Shown here piece by piece: positions 6,386 through 15,397 of a DNA stretch of 64,000 nt. The notes beneath the pieces are model-generated. The model made no database searches. It was given only the letters and a program-made list of their open reading frames with translations, and was not told where the DNA came from. Position numbers and translations under genes: made by a program. Location: positions 1,496,001 through 1,560,000 of the forward strand of contig CP063163.1 in the NCBI GenBank assembly GCA_014960805.1, in the 5' to 3' direction. The stretch is from Cytobacillus suaedae (GTDB taxonomy: Bacteria; Bacillota; Bacilli; Bacillales; Bacillaceae_L). Position 1 is the stretch's first letter; the number at the start of each line of letters is the position of its first letter.

Positions 6386-9300
6386 CTAATATTGTAATGG
6401 TGGTAGATGCTTTTGTAACTCAGAATGAACTCGCATAATTCCCCACATGCCTAGCTCTATATCCCATCTTATATTGCCTGCTCGATACATATAATCTCCA
6501 GGAAAATTGAAAATGCTACCTGCTCCACCTATTAAATCAAGATTTACTTTGGAGCCCATTACATTCTCTCCAACAAATGATTCGATTCCTAAATCCTCGG
6601 AATTTTTATCAGTTCTCCAATAATGACCGTGTAAATGAAAAGTATGGGTTCTTCTGCGTTCTGCAGGAGTAACTAACCTGATTGTAACAGGGTCTCCCGG
6701 ATACGCTTCAAAAACCGGAGTAGCAGGATCACTAAATACCTTTGAACTAAATAGGTCACTTAGGTCTGGATGTTCTCGGAATCTATTAATTAAGCGTTCT
6801 GTTCGGTAATTAAATCCTCTTGATCCTTCATCGTACGTATCGCCTATTTCAGCAGGGGCTTCATCGGTCCCTAATAGAATTCCTTCAAAAGGATCAAAGA
6901 TTAGCTGACCAAATTTATCTAATAGGCGAACCCCATCATGCATAATCATGACAAATTCCCTTGTATCTGGTAAATATGGGTTAGTCAAAATCACGTTCGC
7001 CCCGGTTCGAACAGGCTTTAAGGTATGAGGGTCAAGGTATTTTGTTCCTCGTGGTTCAGCAATAAATGCTCCAAATGCCCCCTGAGACCTATGATTTCTG
7101 ATATCAGCCATATCCCACATTCCACATGCCCCAAGTGCTTCATCAACAAACCAACGATAAGTGATCGTTTCTCCTGGACCTACTGTTTGGTCAGGGTTAA
7201 ATCCTACCGTTTCTCCAGCCGATGTTTTTACGTCATATTGTATTAACTGTGGATGCAGCGAAATTCTAAGTGATGGTGGATAAAATGCTTGTTCCCTAAC
7301 TCGAGGATATGGATAAATTCCATCCTTAAATGTAAATTTATCAAAATCTAATAAACTAGTTAATGTGACTTCAACCGTATCTCCTTCGTTTGCACGTAGA
7401 ATTAGAGGCTCAGGATTTTTCTTTCCGCAAAGAATATCTTCCATATCCTCTTTTAGTGCAAATACAATTCCATTAGGATCATGATCTCCATAGGCATTAT
7501 AGATAATAGGAGTATGAAAAGCGACTACATCATAACAAACTACAGGTCCTGGTGCACCTACACTAAGAACCTCAGTCGGTGGGGCTGGTGGGCACCCAGT
7601 ACACTCAGGTAATGGCTTTGTTCTCTTTGGAGGACGAGGGCGATCTGGTAACGGAATTAAGTTAGGAACTTCCTCATCAAAGGCACGGATTAAACCCCAT
7701 AAGCCATTCCAGAGGTCTTCTTCGGTTTCAAACGTCCATAAATAGTCACCTGACCTAGGAATATATGTGTCAAATGTAAAAGATTCAGATATTCCAATAT
7801 GCTGTTGATCGTCTCTCTTTGATTCTAAATCTCTACGTCTGCGAAGCCATCTTAATCCATGGAGGTTAAAACTATGTGATTCTTCCTGTGCTCCTTGCAA
7901 GAGACGTATCCGGATTGAATCTCCTTCATATGCCTGGAGAATTGGTGTAATCGGATCACCATTTACATAGGAACTAAACGAATAGGCAGGGTCACAGTCT
8001 TTTCCTAATCGGAATTGCAATGGTTCATTTTTATAGTTCACACCAAACAAACCTGGGTCCTCTTGAGATCCTGGAAATGGGGGAGGATTTAAAGGAGTTC
8101 CATCTTTATCAAATAACAGTGCAAAATCATGAACCATTAATGCAAAATCACGATAATCAGGAACGAGTGGATTTACTGCTGTGATTTGGGCGCCATGATC
8201 TACCTCTGCCCCTGTTTTGGAATCAAAAAATTTGGTGAACCTTGGATGAATAACCCCGGATCCAAATACACCATGTTGTTGATGAGCTGTTGAAAATAAA
8301 TGATCATGAAAAAACCAAGCCTTTAACTCAACATCTGCAAAATACTCATAACGAATCGTTTCTCCTGGTAATACGCTTGAGTCATAATTCCAACCAATAT
8401 TGGCTCCATCATTGGTTAAAACATCAAACTTAACAAAATGAATATGCAATCCGTTTTCATACGTTCTTGTCACTAATTGAAAGGCATCACCATCTAAAAT
8501 ATGAGGCACTCTATTCGTATAGTTTATTCTTAGACAAGTTCCTGCAGCCGCATGAAAGATTAAAGGTTCTGGTTCCTTTTTTCCTGAACAGATAGCTTCT
8601 ATATCCTCATCAAAGACATAAATGCGTGCTTTGGGATCATGCCAACCTTGGCGGTTATATACAACGGGAAGCTCTATTAGTGAAATATTAAACTCCTTAA
8701 CTACTGCATTCTCCATACATGGATCAGCGAATACAGCTCCAGGACGAGCATTCGGAATTGCAGCATTCCGTTCTAGCTCCGTCATTTCCCTACCACCTAC
8801 AATGCCAAGCGGTGGACGTGGCGCTTTACAACCCACTTTTCCAGGGATAAAGTTAGGAAAGCCAGGACGTTCTGGTGTTGGTGTTGGTGGTAATGGCCGA
8901 TCAGGTAATGGCTGTAAAGGGGCAATTGGTACACCGTTGGGATAGCATTGACTCCCATCTTGGAGTGTGTCAAAAATTCGGTTAATCCCCCACATTCCTG
9001 CTCCAAAGTGTGGATACAAGTGACAATGTATGACAACATCACCAATTGCTCCATGTAGACTACCTAAACCATACAAAGGTTGAATGTTATAGTGCGTTTG
9101 TGGGCTGGTTGACTGTGAGTCAATAATTTCTTCGTTTAAATTCATTGGGTCTCGAAACCATTGATGGACATGATAATGAAAAACATGAGTTTCCTTTACT
9201 CCTCCATGAATAAGCCTGATCATGGCTGGATCTCCTACATACCCTCTTAAAATTGGTGTTGCTGGATCACCGAACACCCATGAATCATGGTGGACCTCTT

Positions 9301-10027
9301 CGCCCTCACAGTCAGGACACACAACGCCTTCATCGATTAATTGTTTTCTTCTCCATTCTGGCTCATACCGATAATTGACACCATGAAAGGATTCGGTTTC
9401 TTGACCAGTAAAATCACTAATAGGTGGGTTTCCTGTAATATCATTAATTTCCATCTCATCTTGGAAAAACCATGCATATTCTCGAAATGAAGGTAAGAAT
9501 GGGTTGTGAATATCCGCATAAAGCCCACTCTTAATGGGACCTCCAGTAACTGGATGTGTCCATGTTGAGCCTCTTTTCTCAACAAACAGAGCTCCGAACA
9601 ACCCATTTGGATTAGAGCCTTCTTCTGAGCTTGACGGATTCCCTAAATCAGAAAAAAAGTAAATTCCTTCATGAGAAGCTTTTAAACGATAAAGAATCTT
9701 TTCACCACAAGGAACCAGCGTGCTAGGGTTAAACCCTACATTTGCACCATCTGACTGAAATACATCGTAATCTGCTTCTTGGAAATGCATTCCGGTTTCA
9801 AAAGGCAACTGGTTCTCAAATAATATTTCAACAATGTCCCCTTCGTTTGCACGAATAACAAGTGGTTCTACAAGATCTACAGTCGAAAAGGGGTTTTTAC
9901 GAACAAGTTTTTTAACTTTTTGCTCATTTTCTTTTAATACGTACATCATTCCATTCGGATTGTAATCTCCAAAATTATTAACGACAATTCGAATGGGAAT
10001 AGAAACAACATGATAAAATCGCTTCAT
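6386..10027 (-). CDS. mnxG: MnxG-type giant multicopper oxidase
   Basis: A 1213-aa protein built of about six cupredoxin-like domains, the size and architecture of Bacillus MnxG (about 1217 aa), which oxidises Mn(II) to Mn oxide on spore surfaces. Copper motifs are visible: HVFHYHVH (281-288) and HCHLYPHFGAGM (334-345) supply a type-1 site (H281, C335, H340, M345) and part of the trinuclear centre, completed by HIH (528-530) and HDH (574-576). Further HxxHxH-like motifs occur at 718-723 and 1128-1133. Pro-rich linkers separate domain pairs near 370-390 and 790-815. No signal peptide is present, as for MnxG. The start has an excellent AGGAGGTGA site. The mnxA-F genes that accompany mnxG in known Mn oxidisers are absent here, so the substrate is uncertain. 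Confidence 0.85.
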   Translation of the reverse strand: MKRFYHVVSIPIRIVVNNFGDYNPNGMMYVLKENEQKVKKLVRKNPFSTVDLVEPLVIRANEGDIVEILFENQLPFETGMHFQEADYDVFQSDGANVGFNPSTLVPCGEKILYRLKASHEGIYFFSDLGNPSSSEEGSNPNGLFGALFVEKRGSTWTHPVTGGPIKSGLYADIHNPFLPSFREYAWFFQDEMEINDITGNPPISDFTGQETESFHGVNYRYEPEWRRKQLIDEGVVCPDCEGEEVHHDSWVFGDPATPILRGYVGDPAMIRLIHGGVKETHVFHYHVHQWFRDPMNLNEEIIDSQSTSPQTHYNIQPLYGLGSLHGAIGDVVIHCHLYPHFGAGMWGINRIFDTLQDGSQCYPNGVPIAPLQPLPDRPLPPTPTPERPGFPNFIPGKVGCKAPRPPLGIVGGREMTELERNAAIPNARPGAVFADPCMENAVVKEFNISLIELPVVYNRQGWHDPKARIYVFDEDIEAICSGKKEPEPLIFHAAAGTCLRINYTNRVPHILDGDAFQLVTRTYENGLHIHFVKFDVLTNDGANIGWNYDSSVLPGETIRYEYFADVELKAWFFHDHLFSTAHQQHGVFGSGVIHPRFTKFFDSKTGAEVDHGAQITAVNPLVPDYRDFALMVHDFALLFDKDGTPLNPPPFPGSQEDPGLFGVNYKNEPLQFRLGKDCDPAYSFSSYVNGDPITPILQAYEGDSIRIRLLQGAQEESHSFNLHGLRWLRRRRDLESKRDDQQHIGISESFTFDTYIPRSGDYLWTFETEEDLWNGLWGLIRAFDEEVPNLIPLPDRPRPPKRTKPLPECTGCPPAPPTEVLSVGAPGPVVCYDVVAFHTPIIYNAYGDHDPNGIVFALKEDMEDILCGKKNPEPLILRANEGDTVEVTLTSLLDFDKFTFKDGIYPYPRVREQAFYPPSLRISLHPQLIQYDVKTSAGETVGFNPDQTVGPGETITYRWFVDEALGACGMWDMADIRNHRSQGAFGAFIAEPRGTKYLDPHTLKPVRTGANVILTNPYLPDTREFVMIMHDGVRLLDKFGQLIFDPFEGILLGTDEAPAEIGDTYDEGSRGFNYRTERLINRFREHPDLSDLFSSKVFSDPATPVFEAYPGDPVTIRLVTPAERRRTHTFHLHGHYWRTDKNSEDLGIESFVGENVMGSKVNLDLIGGAGSIFNFPGDYMYRAGNIRWDIELGMWGIMRVHSELQKHLPPLQY

Positions 10028-10031
10028 TATA

Positions 10032-10042
10032 TTTCACCTCCT
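10032..10042 (-). promoter_or_regulatory. Strong ribosome site of the oxidase gene
   Basis: Read on the minus strand the sequence is AGGAGGTGAA, five to seven bases before the ATG, and fixes the start of the 1213-aa protein. Confidence 0.8.
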
Positions 10043-10410
10043 GTTTAAAATCGATCGTCTAGTTTGATCATTTTATTTTCTTTCACTCTATCGCTTCCTC
10101 TCTTACAAATTTAATCTTTTAAGATCAAAAGTTTTAAATAGTTTATGTTGAGATAGGAGAAGGGGTTGTGCTTCTGTCGTGAAGATTGAGTTTATTTTTG
10201 CTTGAGAAGTTGGTTGAATGGAGTTTTTCTTTTAAAAGTGAGTCATTGATAATGGCAAATGAATTTTTTGGTTTTCGAATTGTAGATGTTCTTTCAGAAA
10301 TTGGATGAAAATATTCAATAAAAAGTGAATTGAAATAACATAAAAAACGTGTGCTTGTTATTAAGAACTTCACATTCTATAGTGCTCATCAACTTTAAAA
10401 GAATAAAATC
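10043..10410. other. Intergenic region between divergent genes
   Basis: AT-rich sequence between the oxidase gene (minus) and the ABC transporter (plus). A 76-codon minus-strand frame (10143-10373) has no ribosome site and unlikely composition. Nothing else was recognised apart from the operator listed next. Confidence 0.4.
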
Positions 10411-10420
10411 AGTAACAACA

Positions 10421-10484
10421 TGACAAAAATGTCACATTAGATATTGTTATATCGATGGTTAGAGGGCAAATTAACCGATATAGT
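10421..10484 (+). promoter_or_regulatory. BceR-type operator and promoter
   Basis: TGACA-AAAA-TGTCA at 10421-10434 is a perfect inverted repeat of the TNACA-N4-TGTNA form bound by BceR-like response regulators. A -10 box TATAGT lies at 10479-10484 with no good -35, as expected for an activated promoter. The region is partly duplicated at 6144-6189. Confidence 0.6.
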
Positions 10485-10507
10485 AGGCTTGTGAAGGAGG
10501 TCGAATC

Positions 10508-11260
10508 ATGACTAACATTATAGAAACTAAGAACTTATCTAAATCCTACGGAAAAACACAAGTCTTAAAAAACATCGATATGACCATTGAACAAGGGGAA
10601 TTTACGGCAATTATGGGCCCATCTGGGTCTGGGAAAACGACATTAATGAATACTTTATCTACAATTGATAGTTTTAGCGGTGGGGATGTTTGGATTGAGG
10701 GGAATTCCCTGTTGGATATGAAAAAGAAAGACTTACGAGCATTCCGGCAAAAACGAATGGGCTTTATTTTTCAAGATTACAACTTATTGGACACATTAAC
10801 GGTGAAAGAAAATATCCTGCTGCCGCTTTCCTTACAAAAAACACCTGTTGCTGAAATGGAGCAGCGTTTAGGAAAAATCATTGAAGCCTTAAATATTGAA
10901 TCCATTTTAAATCACTATCCTTCTGAAATATCGGGTGGTCAAATGCAGCGCACAGCTGCTGCGAGGGCGATTATTACCAATCCAGCCATTGTGTTTGCTG
11001 ATGAGCCGACGGGGGCACTCGATTCCAGGTCTGCAACGCAGTTACTTGAGCAAATGCAATTGCTTAATCAAACATTTAAGACAACTGTTTTGATGATTAC
11101 CCATGACCCGTATGCAGCGAGCTATTGTCAACGTGTCATCTTTCTTCGGGATGGAAAAATCGTCAATGAGATGTTTAAAGGAGAGCAAAACGAAAAAGAA
11201 TTCTTCGACCGCATTCTAACGATTCAAAGTGCGTTAGGAGGCGACCAACGATGGGCTTAA
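10508..11260 (+). CDS. BceA-like ABC transporter ATP-binding protein
   Basis: A 250-aa ATPase subunit of the BceA/MacB-type family. Walker A is GPSGSGKT (37-44), Q-loop Q89 (FIFQDYN), signature SGGQMQR (142-148) and Walker B IVFADEP (161-167), followed by the H-loop ITHD. The signature carries Gln-Met where Gln-Gln/Gln-Arg is usual. It pairs with the adjacent FtsX-type permease, whose frame it overlaps by ten bases, to form a peptide-antibiotic sensing and detoxification transporter acting on lipid-II-cycle intermediates at the membrane. AAGGAGG lies seven bases before the ATG. Expression is probably activated through the BceR-type box upstream. Confidence 0.9.
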   Translation: MTNIIETKNLSKSYGKTQVLKNIDMTIEQGEFTAIMGPSGSGKTTLMNTLSTIDSFSGGDVWIEGNSLLDMKKKDLRAFRQKRMGFIFQDYNLLDTLTVKENILLPLSLQKTPVAEMEQRLGKIIEALNIESILNHYPSEISGGQMQRTAAARAIITNPAIVFADEPTGALDSRSATQLLEQMQLLNQTFKTTVLMITHDPYAASYCQRVIFLRDGKIVNEMFKGEQNEKEFFDRILTIQSALGGDQRWA

Positions 11261-13209
11261 TTGATTTATCATGGAGGAATATGAAGCGGAATTTCAGGTT
11301 GTATACGATCTATTTCATTTCCATGCTTGTCGGTGTCGTGATTTACTTTACCTTTTCAGGATTAATGTTTAACAAGGACGTAGTGACAGCGATCCAAAAT
11401 AAAGAAAACTACCAATCAGGTATATTCATTGCCTCGACGATTGTCTTCTTATTTATCGTGTTTTTTATTTTGTATGCAAATTCTTTTTTTATGAAGCAAC
11501 GAAAAAAGGAATTTGGTATGTATCTATTATACGGGATGAAAGAAAGACAAGTAGCCGCAATGGTCTTTTTTGAAACGTTATTTTTAAGCGCCATTGCTTT
11601 ATTCAGTGGGATAGTAATTGGAGGGTTACTTTCAAAATTCTTCGGTAAGGTATTAATGAACTTAATGAACTATAATGATGACATTTCTTTTGCTTTTCCA
11701 CCTGAAGCCATCGTCTCAACCATTCTGTTATTTGGTTTATTAATCGTTGTGATTACAATCCAAAGTTATTTAACGGTTCGTCGTGTTCAGTTAGTTGAAT
11801 TGTTTCATGCACAGAAAAAAGTGGACAAACCGATTCGATTTTCTTTTGGATTGGCGCTATTGTCGCTCGTATTAATTGTAGGGTCCTACTACACGATCAC
11901 CTTAGCAGGAGAAACAGATATATGGAAGAATTATTTTAGAGAAACCTTACTGGCTACAACTATCGCGTTGATTGTCGGAACCTATTTGTTCTTCCGCCAG
12001 TTTTCCGGATGGATTTTACAAAGAATGAGTAAAAGTAAAAATTACTATAAGGGTAACAAAATGTTATGGATTTCCTCACTACGCTTTTCGATTCGAGGAA
12101 ACACAGTAAACTTTACGTTCAATTCGTTGATTAGTGCTGTTGTCATCTTTGCAGTTGGATTTATTGCTGTGGATTATGCCATGAAGGCAGAAGTTGTAAA
12201 AAAAGAGTATCCAAACCATTTTGCTTTTTCAACGCAAGATGATGAGACCAAAAAACAAATTGAACAAATAATGAATGAAACACATCCAATTATTGATCAT
12301 GAAACGATAACGGGGATTGAAACAGAAAAAATTCAAAATAGAAATACCTTATTTAGCTTTCCTGAATATTACACGGAGGAGTTCTACCTATTCCCCGAGT
12401 CACAACTTAATGCGATTGTTGATTTACGTGAAGTTGGTCAAAAAGTAGATTTGGAAGGTGAGGACGCAATCATCTTAACAAGAGGGATCGATGAGCCGAC
12501 AAAATATAAAAGTCCACAGCCTAAATTGACCCTTTTAGAAGACAAGACGTTTCGTGTAGTTGAGAAAATCAGATACCCTTTGTTAAGTGTGCCAACGATG
12601 CCTGGTGGCCGTTCTGGTCTTCAACCATCTGTGCTCATTATTTCAGACGAAGTATTTGAGAACTTAAAAGAGTCATATACCCTATCTTCTTATGAAATTT
12701 ATGAAATCGAAGATCCGAAAACATCGAATGAGGTATCACGAAAAATATATGATATCGTTATGAAAACAGACGGATCCTATTATTCAGCATATATTGATAT
12801 GTATTCCATTGATATTGAGTCATCTTCTTTAATCTTGTTTTCTGTTGCGTTCTTTGCAGGAATTGCATTATTTGCCCTAGGAAGTGTAATTTACTTTAAA
12901 CAGTTACGGGAAGCTACAGAAGAGCGAGAACACTACGCAATTTTAAGAAAAATTGGTGTTGGCAACAAAGAAATAAGAAAGATTATTCGAAAGCAATTGC
13001 TATTTGTTTTTTTGCCGCCACTACTACTTGGATTAGTCCACAGCTGGTATCTATTATACTATACAGTTATTCTAGTAATAAAAGACTTACCTTCCTTAAC
13101 GACGATTATTTTTTCTGTAATGGGTTTGTATGTGGTAACTTATCTCATTTTTTACGTATCATCAACATCTATTTATTTCAAAATAATTAATGAAAAAAAT
13201 ACACGATGA
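11251..13209 (+). CDS. BceB-like ABC transporter permease
   Basis: A 652-aa permease with the BceB layout: about ten membrane helices, arranged as two FtsX-type groups (first near residues 60-190, last near 525-645), separated by a large extracellular domain of roughly 200 residues (about 310-515) after helix 7. In BceB that domain recognises the antibiotic-target complex, and the permease also signals to the histidine kinase. It starts inside the end of the ATPase gene with AGGAGG seven to nine bases ahead. The stop codon is built into a bidirectional terminator shared with the kinase gene on the other strand. Substrate, probably a bacitracin- or lantibiotic-like compound, cannot be deduced. 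Confidence 0.9.
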   Translation: MGLIDLSWRNMKRNFRLYTIYFISMLVGVVIYFTFSGLMFNKDVVTAIQNKENYQSGIFIASTIVFLFIVFFILYANSFFMKQRKKEFGMYLLYGMKERQVAAMVFFETLFLSAIALFSGIVIGGLLSKFFGKVLMNLMNYNDDISFAFPPEAIVSTILLFGLLIVVITIQSYLTVRRVQLVELFHAQKKVDKPIRFSFGLALLSLVLIVGSYYTITLAGETDIWKNYFRETLLATTIALIVGTYLFFRQFSGWILQRMSKSKNYYKGNKMLWISSLRFSIRGNTVNFTFNSLISAVVIFAVGFIAVDYAMKAEVVKKEYPNHFAFSTQDDETKKQIEQIMNETHPIIDHETITGIETEKIQNRNTLFSFPEYYTEEFYLFPESQLNAIVDLREVGQKVDLEGEDAIILTRGIDEPTKYKSPQPKLTLLEDKTFRVVEKIRYPLLSVPTMPGGRSGLQPSVLIISDEVFENLKESYTLSSYEIYEIEDPKTSNEVSRKIYDIVMKTDGSYYSAYIDMYSIDIESSSLILFSVAFFAGIALFALGSVIYFKQLREATEEREHYAILRKIGVGNKEIRKIIRKQLLFVFLPPLLLGLVHSWYLLYYTVILVIKDLPSLTTIIFSVMGLYVVTYLIFYVSSTSIYFKIINEKNTR

Positions 13210-13236
13210 GTCATTCACTCATTGTGTATTTTTTGT
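13193..13236. terminator. Bidirectional terminator between transporter and kinase genes
   Basis: ATACAC and ATGAGT arms pair with ACTCAT and GTGTAT arms around a CATT-type loop; A-runs on the left and T-runs on the right give a T-tract on both strands. It covers both convergent stop codons. Confidence 0.85.
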
Positions 13237-14213
13237 CGTTGTAAAAAAGGATCACTATCTTGCGGGAAGTGAATGGTGAACTTCGTGTACGTTCCAACTT
13301 CCGACGTACAACTGATGTAATGTCCTAATTTGTTACTTAACTGTTGAGCCAAATATAACCCCATTCCCGTAGACTTCGTATACGTCCGTCCAGTCTCACC
13401 AGTAAACCCTCGGTTGAAAATTCGGGGCAAATCTTTTTGACTTATACCAATTCCGTTGTCTTGAATCATCAGATGTTTTTCCTGCGGGTTTTCGGATGTT
13501 GAGATGGTAATCTCCCCATCAGGTTCTGTGTATTTTAGACTATTCGTTAGTAACTGATTGATGATAAACTGCAACCATTTAGGATCACTTTGAACCGTAA
13601 GTGTATTTACCTGAAAGTTAATTCGGATTTTTTTTGTAAAAAATGACTTTGAATGGGCCTTAACAATCTCTTTTGTAATCTTGATCGTGTCACAATTTTG
13701 TATATCATAATCTTGGTTAAAGCTATCGAGTTTCGCGTAATAAAGTGCTTGATCCACGTAGTTTTCAATTTTTGCGATTTCTTCTTTTAAACTGTCTGCG
13801 TCCATATCAGTTTGCTGCAGTAAGCGAATAACTGCAATCGGCGTCTTTATTTCATGGAACCAAGAGACGATGAAATCGTAGTGCTCATTCTGCCGCTCTT
13901 GAATCTTATTCATTTCACGAATATGTTTTGTATGTAGCTCTTCGATGTACTGATTGGTGAATTCTCCTTCTAGCGACAAGCTATCATATTCCTCACTATG
14001 CTTTATTTGTCGGATTACACGTACATTTTGCTGATGGCGAATTAACAAAAATCCGAATAACACAATGGTTGATAGGGTAAAGGCATAGAAGAATGTTCCC
14101 CACGTCAAGCCATCATTGCTATCTGTAAAAAATACCGCGGCTGAGATGAGGAAACTAGCTAGATATAGAAAAATATATGGCTTTTCATAGTGTAGGTAGC
14201 GAAGAAAGGTCAT
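13215..14213 (-). CDS. BceS-like sensor histidine kinase
   Basis: A 332-aa intramembrane-sensing kinase: two membrane helices close together (about residues 12-29 and 38-58) with almost no extracellular loop, a short linker, the H-box FHEIKTPIAV with phospho-acceptor H120, then N-box (INQLLTNSLKY), G1 (IQDNGIGI), F (NRGFTG) and G2 (STGMGLYLA) of the HATPase domain. Kinases of this type cannot sense the antibiotic alone; they read the activity of their BceAB transporter. The start overlaps the regulator stop by four bases, so the two are co-translated. The partner transporter faces it rather than following it. Confidence 0.9.
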   Translation of the reverse strand: MTFLRYLHYEKPYIFLYLASFLISAAVFFTDSNDGLTWGTFFYAFTLSTIVLFGFLLIRHQQNVRVIRQIKHSEEYDSLSLEGEFTNQYIEELHTKHIREMNKIQERQNEHYDFIVSWFHEIKTPIAVIRLLQQTDMDADSLKEEIAKIENYVDQALYYAKLDSFNQDYDIQNCDTIKITKEIVKAHSKSFFTKKIRINFQVNTLTVQSDPKWLQFIINQLLTNSLKYTEPDGEITISTSENPQEKHLMIQDNGIGISQKDLPRIFNRGFTGETGRTYTKSTGMGLYLAQQLSNKLGHYISCTSEVGTYTKFTIHFPQDSDPFLQRQKIHNE

Positions 14214-14884
14214 TCGATCAAATACCCCATTCCTTTTCGGGTGACAATGAATTCCTCAAGTCCTAGTGCAGCAATTTTCTTACGCAGCCGGTTCACGTTC
14301 ACAGTTAGTGTGTTATCATCAACAAACTGTTCTTCGTTCCAGAGAGCTTGCATTAGGTCATCACGTGAGATAATTTTCCCAGTATTGCGCATCATCAATT
14401 GTAAGAGGATAAATTCATTCCGGCTTAGCTCAGCGTTTTGGCCATTATATTCAATAGTAGAATTGGTTACATTTAATTTTAAACCCCGATGGTTGAAACG
14501 GATGGTCTCATCTTCCTGATAGGTATATTTCCGGCGGATAAGCGCACTGATTTTTGTGACTAGGATATCCAAATCAAACGGCTTCTGGATAAAATCATCC
14601 CCACCCATATTAATCGCCATAATGATATCCATGTTCTGAGTTCGAGATGAAAGAAAAATAATTGGCACCTTAGAAACGGACCGTATTTGCTGGCACCAAT
14701 AGTATCCATCAAAAACAGGTAGATTGATATCGACTAGAACAAGGTGTGGTTCAAATTGCTGAAATTCGGTAAGCACCTGGTCAAATTCAGTCACTTCCAC
14801 TACATCATACTGCCATTTTTTTAAGGTATCAGTGACAATTCTCCTGATTTTTTCATCGTCTTCAATGATCATTATTTTATACAT
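14210..14884 (-). CDS. BceR-like response regulator
   Basis: A 224-aa OmpR-family regulator: receiver domain with acidic pocket EDD (8-10), phospho-acceptor D52 (LVDINLP), S/T and K (SSRT, QKPF), then a winged-helix DNA-binding domain ending MGYLIE. I place the start at ATG 14884 (MYKIMIIEDDE) because GAGGG precedes it and homologues begin there; an in-frame ATG 22 codons earlier would add a non-homologous extension. It should activate the BceAB-like operon through the TGACA-N4-TGTCA box at 10421, about 4.5 kb away. Confidence 0.9.
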   Translation of the reverse strand: MYKIMIIEDDEKIRRIVTDTLKKWQYDVVEVTEFDQVLTEFQQFEPHLVLVDINLPVFDGYYWCQQIRSVSKVPIIFLSSRTQNMDIIMAINMGGDDFIQKPFDLDILVTKISALIRRKYTYQEDETIRFNHRGLKLNVTNSTIEYNGQNAELSRNEFILLQLMMRNTGKIISRDDLMQALWNEEQFVDDNTLTVNVNRLRKKIAALGLEEFIVTRKGMGYLIE

Positions 14885-15119
14885 GGAATCCCTCGTTATT
14901 GTAAAGATAGTTACTAGATTAACTTTAGCACAGTCTACTAGTATTTTCATGTTAAGACTGAATGCAAGGTTGGCCCAGTTGAAATTAAACGAGATAATAA
15001 AAAAAGCATTATCCTACAAGCATCTGAAACAATTCAGAAGGGTGTCGATAGAGGGCAACTAGGTTTCAAACGGAAGTATGTAAGGTGTTAGTCTGGTTTC
15101 TTGTCTTTTTATAGGAATA

Positions 15120-15230
15120 CGAGTATTTACCAGTAACGCGAGAAAATGGGTGCAAAAGACGAATAAACGAGAGAGTAGCGCGAGTATTTTAAGAGAAAGG
15201 CGAGAATATAGCTGCGATTCGCGAATATAG
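15120..15230. repeat. CGA-phased dispersed repeat, copy C
   Basis: CGA-initiated subunits at 15120, 15139, 15160, 15181, 15201 and 15222 (spacings 19, 21, 21, 20, 21). The last four subunits are nearly identical to those of copies B and D (CGAGTATTTTAAGAGAAAGG, then CGAGAATATAGCTG). It follows the minus-strand transporter gene. Confidence 0.85.
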
Positions 15231-15328
15231 CCATTCTTCATTAGGGTCCAACTTAAAATATCCTCAAATTCATAGTTAGTTTTGTTCTTTTGTTATTATT
15301 TAGGCAAAAAGGATAAAGTATTACAAAA

Positions 15329-15379
15329 AACACCTCCTACGATATACAGTGTGATCTGTACAACGTAAGAGGTGTTTAT
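15329..15379 (-). terminator. Terminator of the Bcr/CflA transporter gene
   Basis: AACACCTCCTACG on the left pairs with CGTAAGAGGTGTT on the right with an inner TACAG/CTGTA stem. Minus-strand transcripts leave the stem into a T-rich tract. It lies just past the minus-strand stop. Confidence 0.75.
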
Positions 15380-15397
15380 TTTTAAAAAGCAAAGAAG

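Larger units (their letters stand above)
14951..15397. other. Intergenic region containing repeat copy C
   Basis: No gene with a ribosome site was found. The region holds the CGA-phased repeat (15120-15230) and the terminator of the transporter gene (15329-15379). Frames of 60-76 codons on both strands follow the repeat and are not credible. Confidence 0.4.

Noticed and set aside
8622..8945. 107-codon plus-strand frame and other frames inside the oxidase gene
   Set aside because: Shadow of the 1213-aa minus-strand gene, which has full domain support and a strong ribosome site.
10143..10373. 76-codon minus-strand frame upstream of the oxidase gene
   Set aside because: No ribosome site and low-complexity product; probably chance in AT-rich sequence.
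14885..14950. 22-residue N-terminal extension of the response regulator
   Set aside because: No ribosome site before the upstream ATG, and receiver domains start at the MYKIMIIEDD equivalent.
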